NCBI GenBank assembly: GCA_015680685.1
Contig: MNCI01020094.1
Location: 579,290-643,289, forward strand
Reading direction: 5' to 3'
DNA length: 64,000 nt
Source of the DNA: Gnetum montanum
Taxonomy: Eukaryota > Streptophyta > Gnetopsida > Gnetales > Gnetaceae
Positions 11,626 through 20,339 of the stretch are shown piece after piece (position 1 is the stretch's first letter; each line of letters starts with the position of its first letter). Made by a program: the position numbers and the translations under genes. A model generated the notes under the pieces. It did not search any database. It was not told where the DNA came from and worked only from the letters and a program-made list of their open reading frames with translations.

Positions 11626-12548
11626 ATTATCTATCTTCTTTCCTTCTTGGAGCTTCTCTTTTAAAAATGAAAACCTTTTTAAAGTGGGCATGTTAAGTTT
11701 ACATAACCACATTCACTCTTTTACATAGTAACCTATGGATGCTTGAAATTTACTTGTGAGAAGTGGAAGATTCAAATGGACTAGCAAAGCTACATTGATT
11801 ACCAATAAATTTTAAAAGTGTTACATGTGTGTTTGATGAATTTATTTATGATGGGACATGTCGATTTCAACCATCAAGGCTACAAACAAACTTGACAGAT
11901 CATCATGAAATCATTAACAATTAATAATGGCGGCCGTCACATAGAGAGTTAAGACGAGTGATAGCCGAAGGAGGCCATCTGTTTTGTAAAATAGAAACTA
12001 AAAACAAAGACAGACAGAGAGACACAGAGCTTTTTCAAACTTTTAGATAGAAATCATTACTCCAACTTTTGAAAGTGCATCATCCCTGCTGTCTGGATGG
12101 GAGGTAGACAATGGCCTGCTTCTACTTCTGCTTTTGCTTCTGCTGAAGAGGAAGATGAAGAAGAAGAACATAATAATAAAAACACATCAATCCATCCAGC
12201 TACTGACGTGGACGCAGGAATCACTATCGCATGTTGGAAGCCCCTCGCTTCTTTATAAGCTTGCACGGCCAAAGGCGACACCACCACTTTGCCTCCCTTC
12301 CTCGCTCTCTTTGCCTAGCTTTGCTTTGCTCTGCTCCGAGTCCAAGTAGTAGTACTTTTTTTGTTTCTGTATTGAAATTGGTTGAGCTAATTTGCATCTA
12401 CATCTCCATCTACTTCATTGCATTGTGAAACAAGCAACTTTTGGCTTTGAGCTTTGTCTAATTGATTTGCTTTTGCGTTTTCCAGCTTAGAGGCACACTA
12501 CACTCTCTTCTGCTTCTTCTTGTTTTTCTACTACTAGTATCATCAGAA
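11626..12548 (+). promoter_or_regulatory. Promoter and leader of a gene-like island (copy 2 of the duplicated segment)
   Basis: Paired with 3537-4351. A TGACGTGG motif (about 12204-12211) has an ACGT core typical of bZIP sites. A TATA-like CTTTATAAGC lies at 12251-12260, followed by a pyrimidine-rich leader (CTCGCTCTCTTTGCC). This looks like a genuine plant promoter and is better preserved than copy 1. Promoter activity is inferred from motif layout only. Confidence 0.5.
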
Positions 12549-12698
12549 ATGGTTGTCAGTGGAAGAAGAAGAGGAAGAGGAGAGGAGGAAGAAGAAGATG
12601 ATGAAATGACGATGCTACTGCTTGTTGCTGTAGAAGCGTTGATGGAATTGAGGAATGGGTCATGGTTTTTGCCATTGCCCAAATGGGGACAATCCTAA
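12549..12698 (+). CDS. Small hypothetical ORF at the end of the duplicated leader
   Basis: 49 codons from the first ATG after the leader. The start is MVVSGRRRGRGEEEEEDDE (basic then acidic), followed by a hydrophobic stretch. The Arg/Glu-rich start is also recognisable in the decayed copy at about 4283-4335, but its ATG is lost. No known domain. It could be exon 1 of a spliced gene continuing to the exons at 13497-13929, or not translated at all. Confidence 0.3.
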   Translation: MVVSGRRRGRGEEEEEDDEMTMLLLVAVEALMELRNGSWFLPLPKWGQS

Positions 12699-13496
12699 TG
12701 GTGCTCTTTCCACTATCTGTCTCTCTCTGTGTCTCTGTGCCACCAACACCACCGGTCATGTTGGCATTTCTGACGTTGTCATCGTCATCGTGGGCGCTCG
12801 CGCATGTGCATATATCTGCAGCGCCACTGCGATCGTCGTTGCTGTTGCCACCTTCTCCTGTTCAAGCTGAGGCTAAGGCTGAGGCTGAAGGTGAAGCTCA
12901 AGTGCTCCTTACCCTGCCCCTCAAATTTTTTGGGGTGTTGCCGTCGTTGTTAGCTGCAGCTGCCAAAATCGGTGAAATGGATGACAAAAGTGAAAGTGGA
13001 AGGGAGAAGGAGAAGAAGAAGAAATAGCGCAGCCCCACAAGTTCCCTATCATTGTCATGATCATGGAGTCATAGTAGCAGCCATGTTCATGTTCATGTTC
13101 ATAATGAGGGCGCGCCATCTGCTTTTGAGTCTGTGTTGGCTGCGAAGTTGGAAGCACAAGCAGAAGTTTAGTCCTTCTCCACAGCTACGACTCTTCCTCC
13201 GCTTCTTAAGAAGAAGAGAAGGATTCTTCATCGGCAGCCCTACCAAGCTCAAGTACTACCATCCTTCTTCACTCTCTGCTTTGCTTTTTTGGTTTTTCAT
13301 AGTTGCGTTTTCCCTTCACAACTCCACGCTCTGTGGTTGTGGGTTTTCATTATGTATTTTTGTGTTACTTGAATTTGGAGTAGATATCTACGGTTGTATA
13401 GGAGTGTATGGGTTTCCAACAGTTGTAAACACTCAAAATTTTGGCTCTATAAAACAGACAAAAGGTAAAAATGATTGAAAAAGGAAGCTCACAACC

Positions 13497-13929
13497 ATGC
13501 TTGAAGAGCTTTGTACAGAAAATCAAAATCTCAAACAGGTATGCTCTCATTGTTTCAATGTTTACTTTTTATCCGTACCTTTTGTAGTTTAATTCTAAAC
13601 AATATTATGTACATTTTTTCTTATTTTATTTTGAATTTTGGATTTGGGTAGCAAATTATTCTAACTCAACAGAAAATGGAAGAGCTGAAAAAGCTGAAAC
13701 ATTCTCTACAACATCAAGTAAACAGCTTATTATTTTAAGAGTAGCTTATACGTTACGAATTTTCATTAATAAGAGTAAACTGAGTAATGTTTTTTTTTTT
13801 CATTCGATAGATCTCACAGAGGAAGAAACTACAATTGAAACATGTAGAAGAGTGACTAAAATATTTATTTCGGATCTCAATTTGCCTCCTGGATTTGAAA
13901 TGGAGCACTACACAAGCAAAAGCATATAA
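13497..13929 (+). CDS. Candidate three-exon leucine-zipper / DLN-motif microprotein
   Basis: Proposed exons are 13497-13538, 13652-13717 and 13822-13929, in phase, with GT/AG borders. Exon 1 starts ATG CTT GAA and encodes a Leu/Glu-rich coil (MLEELCTENQNLKQ). Exon 2 (22 codons) continues it (KMEELKKLKHSLQHQ). Exon 3 gives a tail with ISDLNLPPG, a DLN-type EAR repression motif. A second acceptor 11 bases upstream (exon from 13811) would instead extend the basic coil and stop at 13855. The total would be about 71 residues. The fragment may be the 3' end of a longer gene with exons further left (12549 onward), or a pseudogene. The family is not recognised; splicing is inferred from the sequence alone. 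Confidence 0.35.
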
Positions 13930-13993
13930 TATCTCCTCACTAGATCAATTGAAAACTCTTTGGGTTTTGTTTTTTGTTTGTTTTTTGGCGGAT

Positions 13994-14395
13994 AGGCCAT
14001 TTCCAGTCAGAAATCGGTAACGCTAATATTCTGTGCGCTCATGGGCCATTTCCGTAACGCAACTTTGTGCTGACGTGTAAAATTCCACATACGCTATTTC
14101 TGTAATGCAACTTTGTGAATAAAGCTGACGTGTATTTACGCACATGGGCCATTTCCATAACACAACTTTGTGCTGACGTGTAAAATTCCACATACGCTAT
14201 TTCTGTAATGCAACTTTGTGAATAAAGCTGACGTGTCAAATTCAAGATAGGCTATTTTGGTAACGCAACTTTGTGAATAACGCTGACGTGTAACTAAAAT
14301 TCCAAACAGGCCATTTCGGTAAAGCGACGTGTAATTAAAATTCGAGACAGGCCATTTCGGTAACACAACTTTGTGCATAACCCTAACGTGTGATC
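13994..14395 (+). repeat. Degenerate tandem array carrying TGACGTGT motifs
   Basis: Units of about 48-55 bp, fused in part into a 103-bp higher-order unit. Each carries GGCCATTTCNGTAAYGCAAC, CTTTGTG and CTGACGTGTA. TGACGTG occurs at 14071, 14126, 14174, 14229 and 14284; variants GCGACGTGT and TAACGTGT lie near 14324 and 14384. TGACG with an ACGTG core is a typical plant bZIP (TGA/ABF) target. The array ends about 25 bp before a TATA box. Confidence 0.75.
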
Positions 14396-14417
14396 AAAGG
14401 TTGCATCCTTTGCATTC

Positions 14418-14426
14418 TTATAAATA
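14418..14426 (+). promoter_or_regulatory. TATA box
   Basis: TTATAAATA lies between the bZIP-motif array and the ORF at 14471. Initiation about 30 bp downstream would give a very short leader. Confidence 0.5.
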
Positions 14427-14470
14427 CATAGATAATGCGTAATAACAGTGCATAGAGCAGCAGCAGGAGG

Positions 14471-14716
14471 ATGGCTCGAGTTCTGCGCAGATGCAGATCA
14501 GCATTCCAGCCGAAGACAGAAACCATGCAGGGATCAGAACAGGATCTAAACGTGGATCAGGATGAAATTCAGAATTACATGAATTACTCGCCTGGAGGGC
14601 TGTGTCCTGATGAAGTTAGTGCTCAGAGGCTGATGCTCAGCAGCTGTGAGCCTCTGCCTCGAAGAAGATGCTTCCTAGAATCCCGAAAAATTACAGAGCC
14701 TAGTAAATCGGATTAA
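14471..14716 (+). pseudogene. N-terminal fragment of a plant SAM-dependent methyltransferase-like protein
   Basis: 81 codons. The C-terminal half contains EIQNYMNY, GGLCPDE, AQRLML and CEPLPRRRCF. This matches the conserved pre-catalytic block of a plant-specific putative methyltransferase family (At1g29790-like), where the order is YM.Y..G.LCPDD, LAQ.LMLRGC, PLPRRRC. Full-length members continue for several hundred residues into the Rossmann-type catalytic domain. Here the frame stops 16 codons after the motif and no catalytic part is visible. It is either a truncated gene copy or an exon whose continuation is lost. The upstream TATA box and motif array suggest it may still be transcribed. 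Family recognition is from memory of motif order. Confidence 0.5.
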
Positions 14717-15246
14717 GAAAAATCCTTGAACTAGAAAATTGATAAGAGGGAGAGTTTGAGGAACTCACTGAAGAGAAGGAACATAAGCATTGGGCAATTC
14801 AGCCATGGCAATGCAAGGAAGAATCCCTGCCCTGCAGCCCAACCCACCATCACAGCTCCTCAAAGATCCACTCCACCACTCCAACCACCAAGAACTGCCA
14901 CCCCGCCACAACACAGGTCCACCCTGCAACAACGCAGAGCTGCCAAGCCACTGCTGCAAAACGGATACAGCTGCAGCCGCAGCAAAGAAATCCACGGAAA
15001 GCTGCCACCACAAGTCACCAAATGCAGAGGGAGGCGGTGGAGTGGTCAGTAACTACAACGTGGTGAAGCGTGAAGCACAAAATCACCGTTGAATTGACCA
15101 GGGTCTTTGCCTTGTGGCTTACATTGGTTTTACATTTTTAAGGTTACCTTTCACATTATCAAATACTGTTATTTTTACTTTTAATTATGAGGAAAATTGA
15201 ACCAATTTTATGTTTGGTTATTTATGAGGAAAATTGAACCAATTTT
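14717..15246 (+). other. Proline/alanine-biased low-complexity stretch and spacer
   Basis: 14756-15092 is open in two overlapping plus frames of about 100 codons, rich in Pro, Gln, Ser and Ala (CCA, CAC and GCA runs). It contains no recognised domain. It may be untranslated 3' sequence of the preceding unit or a compositional artefact. The rest is AT-rich. Confidence 0.3.
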
Positions 15247-15260
15247 ATGTTTGGTTATTT
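15187..15260 (+). repeat. Perfect 37-bp tandem duplication
   Basis: Two adjacent identical 37-bp copies (15187-15223 and 15224-15260), each starting ATGAGGAAAATTGAACC. The perfect identity suggests a recent duplication. Confidence 0.9.
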
Positions 15261-15322
15261 AGCTGGGAAACAGGTCAGGCTGGGACATGAGAGAAAGGTG
15301 AATTGTGCGCGCATGCGGAAAA

Positions 15323-15371
15323 CGTTATTCGATGCGGTGCCTGCGTGTGCGTGCCAAGGAGACCAATGGCA
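15323..15371 (+). repeat. 49-bp direct repeat, copy 1
   Basis: CGTTATTCGATGCGGTGC...CCAAGGAGACCAATGGCA. Copy 2 is at 15843-15891 with about five differences. The repeat is relatively GC-rich in an AT-rich setting; origin unknown. Confidence 0.8.
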
Positions 15372-15842
15372 CAATGAGCTACGTTTCACTTATCTCTGTT
15401 ACAACACCCCAAACAGTTACTTAATACACGTATATTAAATATTTTGTAATATAAATGACACACTTTTGTTGTTGCTTTTCAATTTTTATTCACGTAAAAG
15501 TAAGAAAAAAAACCCCCTGCACAATGAAGCATCAAATTTTGAGCATGGGAACCACTATGCATGCTTTGGAGGCAGCAGGGGTGGGAACTGGGAACATGTA
15601 TAGGTTGTTTCTAAGTGCAAAAAAAAGCAACTAAATCTACCATTCTCTGATATTTCTGGGCACGTTAGTTGCGGATGTTTTTGGTGCGGCACTGAATTTG
15701 CGTAGCCGCGGTTGTTAGCATTCATGCTTTCCTGGCTGACAACACGCGAATCGGGGTTGCCTAGCCTCTGTTGTTTCCTCTTCCATGGGAGCTACCGACT
15801 CGAAGCTAGCAGATTCTCTGGTTAACTGAAATTTGTTTTATC

Positions 15843-15891
15843 CGTTATTCGATGCAGTGCATGTGTGTGCGTGCCAAGGAGACCACTGGCA
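15843..15891 (+). repeat. 49-bp direct repeat, copy 2
   Basis: Pairs with 15323-15371, about 520 bp away. It lies just before the ORF at 15917. Confidence 0.8.
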
Positions 15892-15916
15892 TAGCAAGCA
15901 TAGAGCAGGTGAATGA

Positions 15917-16306
15917 ATGATGCGTTGTCGTCTGTGCTGCGGCAGCAAAGTTCTGCGTGCTGCTGCTGAGAGAACAAACAAAGAAGCATCATCTCTCATT
16001 CATGTGCTTCTGGTGCTAGTGCTATTTTTTTTAATGGGCTCTCACTCTCAACAAATTCCGCCGAGGGTGAGAGCATACACTAATTTATGGAATTTTTTTT
16101 TCAGAAAACCCATCCTTAGGATAAATAAGGTACAGACTCTTGTTCTTTGTCCAGAAGACATGAAAATTTGGGTTTTTAAATCTTGTTCTTCGTCCAAAAG
16201 TCATGAAATTTTTTATTCAAAGAACTTGTTACTTGTAATACTCAAAAAACTTCTTATTTGTAATCTTATAAAATTCTATCGGCCAATTTATAGATATATA
16301 TTATAA
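15917..16306 (+). CDS. Hypothetical ORF with a signal-peptide-like segment
   Basis: 129 codons if unspliced. Residues about 27-46 (SLIHVLLVLVLFFLMGSHS) form a hydrophobic core followed by a plausible signal-peptidase site, then SQQIPPRVRAYTN. An internal start nearer the hydrophobic core is not available, so the cysteine-rich first 25 residues are awkward for a signal peptide. After about residue 60 the composition resembles translated AT-rich DNA, and a possible splice donor (AAG/GTACAG) lies near 16128. Family not recognised; it may be a chance ORF. Confidence 0.25.
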   Translation: MMRCRLCCGSKVLRAAAERTNKEASSLIHVLLVLVLFFLMGSHSQQIPPRVRAYTNLWNFFFRKPILRINKVQTLVLCPEDMKIWVFKSCSSSKSHEIFYSKNLLLVILKKLLICNLIKFYRPIYRYIL

Positions 16307-19173
16307 ATATATATAACTAAGCTAGTAAAGAGTTCAATTTTGTTGTCTATCCATGAAATTTATCAATGATTAATTTGTTTGAGAGGAGTTGGGTTTTATT
16401 ATTTGACTACTAAAATTTTGAATTGTTTAATTTGTTTAGGAGGCTTGTAACATTCAATTGTCCTTGGCCCCCCTTTAGTTCGTAATCAATGCCCCTGCTG
16501 AATTCATTGTGGTGTTGTATTCTGACGGATAATTGAATTCATTTAATTCTAATTGTTTGATATTCCATATTCAAACATATGCATATAGAAAGGAGAAGCA
16601 AATATATATTAGTTTTTAAATGCTATTGAAGTGCTATATTGTTCTTTTATTTTTGGAAACTATCATGTCACTTGTATATATGTTACGGTGTAATTAAATC
16701 TAAGTTCTAAAAGCTATGATAAAATTTAAAATAATAGAAATTTATGTTTTAATGATTATGTTGGTAATAGTTCATTGATTTTATGCTTGCTTTTATCCTT
16801 ACAAACATGTATGCTGGTCTATGGGATGATATCATGAGTTATCTATACCGTCCTTTTTTTATTTAGAATAAGAGTTTTTTGAATGTTTTTCGGAGGGAGT
16901 TTCTTGCGAAATCATTTGACATTGCATTATGTTACCCATAATCATAAATTGGCAGATACTTAGAATGATAATTCTGAACATATGTGAGCTATATGACTAT
17001 GGTAAGTTTATTTGTAGTGGCTATACACAGGGCAAGGATTACCTTGACTCGCTCAACTTCTCATCTTCCAAACTAGGTGATGAACATTTGATGATCTATT
17101 TCCACAACCTTTATGTTACATTGTTAATATGCATAATGCACTAGAGTGGTGCCTTAAGTGTAGGATCATACATCAGGTGTCTTGGAAAGAAGTGATTCTA
17201 GTAGTAGGAGGAGGTTTGAAATTGCTTAATTACAGTATAATAGATGTGGGGAAATGTCAAGGTATGTCGTTTTAGCTTCCTTGCGTTGCTATTGCATGAA
17301 CTCATCATGATCTGATGGATGCTATTTGGACTAACCGTTATTAGCCTATTGGTTCATTGCAAGTTAAAGTTGTGTTTTAAGCACTATTAAATGATCGATA
17401 AGGGTTGTCACTACCCAAGACATAAAGCCAATAAGATATTTGTAATGAACCGCTTCTCCTTCAGTTTTTGTATTAATGATTGTAATAGTCTTTTTGTGTG
17501 TTTATGTGCACGTTTTGTTGACAAGTTGTTGTGTGTGTGCTTTTTTTGGACTATGGTAGAAATGGCTAATTGGAATAGTAATAAATTTTTTGACTAGATT
17601 TTCATATGTATTAGGATTAAATGTTTAAATACTTTATGCATAAAAAAATATGATTTAAAATACATGTTGGGAATGTTTTAAACTAATAATAATAAATAAT
17701 ATATGGGAAAACAAAATGTTTTCTATTCTATTTCAACAAAGATGTTGAGAAACAAAAGAAAAATAGAGGACAATACTCTAAGGTGTGCCTCAAGAGCTAA
17801 AACAAGTATGTTGAGATGCAAATGACTGCTCATATTGAGGAACTTGACCTATGAATCAATTTGAAGGAACCTGACCCATGAATTAGGGATATTGTGTGCA
17901 AATACTATAGCTTTCTATTTTATTTTACTTTTTTATCTAAATGTGATGCATTTCTCTTTTTAGTTTAAAATAGTAGAGTATAAGTACCCTCTCCATGGTT
18001 GTAGAAAGGTCACATGATGACCTTTCAAGGATCGTAAGACAATGGAAAAATTTACATCGTTGATGACCTGAAAAAGAAGGTGCCTTATTTGATTATATAA
18101 TTTGAATTGCCCTTGTCATGAATCTATTTGAAAACTCTTTCCTTGCATCTTATGAAAATTCTGAATGATAAAGAGATAGATATTATGTTGGAATGTTCAA
18201 GAGGAATTGAACCTAAGATCTAGTAAAATCTGAATTCTAAAATATCAAAAATTGTTGATTTAGGAATTCAACTTACAACCTGTGAATATACATACTTTAT
18301 TGATTTTATTATAGTGATCGTGAAGAGAATTGAACTCATGATCCATTGTTGGAGATATATATATATATAACTTTAAAAAGAGAGGAAAGAAGATGGACAA
18401 TCCTCAATAAGTTAGTTACAAGAAACCAAAGAAAAGAATACGAATAGTCCCCATCATGTTAGTTACAAGAAACCATTCATTACCCCTTATTCCACCTAAA
18501 TATAGGAAGAGGATGAGAGATTAAAAAAGGACACACAAAAGACAAAAGTAACTTTGTAGAACACAAAAAAAGAAGGATACATCAACAAGGAGTGTGGCTA
18601 TGAAGGGAGAGAAGACTGTCACTACTACAAGAGATAGCAAAGAGAAAGAAAACAAGTGTAGCATAGCAATCCAATATTTAAATAATTCCTCCTAGTAAGC
18701 AAGATATCTAAGCAAGGAGGTAAAATGATCCATCTTTGTTATGTTTGATAATAGCTATCAAGGGCTAATTTTCTCAAACTTTTCTCTTCTTGCTTGTCTA
18801 ACCACCTTCGCAATGCTTGTATGAAAATATCAAGATTGTTGTTGTAAGCTTAGACTTATTGTTTGGATCTCTTTGCCCATCCTTTGCACTCTCATACCTA
18901 AATGACTTGGATGAGAGTTGTTTTTGTAATGATTCAAAAACACCCATAATAATTTGGAGCATTTTTTTCAAAGGATTGCCAATAGGGACTATAGATCCTT
19001 GATATGAGGATTGGTACTATCAGCAGAAAGCGAGAGTATCCTTGGGCCCATCAATAATTGTAAATTGTTGAATTCTTTAGCTTTTGGTTGGAATTTGGTT
19101 GATAAGCCCTCCCCTTTTGAATGCATAAATCTTGTATCTGAATCTTGAATTATACTTATTTTTTTATACCTTC
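16307..19173. other. AT-rich intergenic DNA, nothing recognised
   Basis: No ORF with recognisable motifs, no clear repeat boundary and no RNA gene seen. Small ORFs near 16929, 17391 and 18817 have no domain. A short (AT)n run lies near 18356-18369. Confidence 0.6.
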
Positions 19174-20191
19174 TGATGAGTGGTGAGGTACCCCTACACT
19201 CAACCATATGAAACGAGCGTTGCATGCGCGATGCGGTCGAACTCCACAGATGGACTAGTTGTGGCACCTAGATAGTTAGCCTTAGGTCACCGTTTGCTAT
19301 CTTCCCACCTAGACTAGTTTTGCATATGTCACGTATGGTTTAGACTAGATGGGCTGTATGATGTGTTCTAATTCTAATGCTACTCCTGATGGTAGTGGAA
19401 AATAATATTAACTAAGCTAAGCTATGAGGCAAAGGGTAAGAAAATCTAATCTAGCCTAAGTGCGACGAGCAACTGATTCCTTGATCAACCGTACACATCT
19501 TGGACTTCATGCATGACTACCACTAGGACTACCAAGCATAGATCTTAGGTACGCCACTGGGATTACCAAGCGCAGATCCCAACTATGCCATTGGGTTACC
19601 AAGCATAGATCTTGGATACGCCACTGGGCTAACAAGCAGTCACACTTACATGCAAATAATCAAGCCGTACTCGTTCCACTTCTAGGAGTTTCAGGGTGAG
19701 AGACTAATCGCGATGAGTAATCGATTCCTTGACTAGCCGTACACATCTGTAGATGCTCGTAATCAAGTTGTACTCACACTGCGCTATGAAAGCAATAAAT
19801 AACATTAAATAAATAACAAATAAATAAACTAAGTGAATGCTGCAATGATGAAGTAATCTTGATCTTTATTGTTGATCATGTACATGTCCAAGTATGACAC
19901 ACTTGAATAAAGACACCGTACAATTACATTCACCACACTGCAGGTAAACACAGGAAAAAATCTAACTCTGGAGGGATCAAACTGCCAGAGCTTTGCTACT
20001 CTAAAACTGGGATCCCGAACAAGGGAGAGCCGCCTCTTATTTATAGATATGCGACGGACTGCGATATCGCGTATGTGATATCGTAGGGAAAGATGCGATA
20101 TCACGTATGTGATATCGTGGGGGACGCGAGATCGTGGGGGATGCGATATCGCATACGCGATATCGTGGTCTGTGCGAACCGTGTCTCATCA
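19174..20191 (-). repeat. C 3' LTR
   Basis: 1018 bp, TGATGAG...CTCATCA. On the element strand it carries U3 GATATC palindromes (about 20061-20165), then a TATAAATAAGAGGC box near 20034-20046. In the leader part, a GCATAGATCnnGG-type 36-bp tandem repeat lies at about 19528-19632. Confidence 0.92.
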
Positions 20192-20202
20192 TACCCCCAT
20201 GA
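20192..20202 (-). other. C polypurine tract
   Basis: Reads GTCATGGGGGTA on the element strand, directly against the 3' LTR. The preceding GAGTTTTTATTTA block is shared with elements B, D and E. Confidence 0.8.
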
Positions 20203-20339
20203 CTAAATAAAAACTCATCCTCGAGTTACAAGGAGAACAAGCTTCAGTGACTACATAGTGGATAGGTATGGGATTATTAACTGGATAAAAAATGGACTAA
20301 TGCCACAGTGTGGGAAGACATAACACAGAGAAAAAATAC

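Noticed and set aside
12921-13252. Minus-strand His/Met-rich ORFs and the plus ORF at 12662-13478
   Set aside because: Composition follows simple repeats (GAA, CATGTT, GGCTGA); no domain or conserved start. The plus reading may overlap real exons but I could not place a model.
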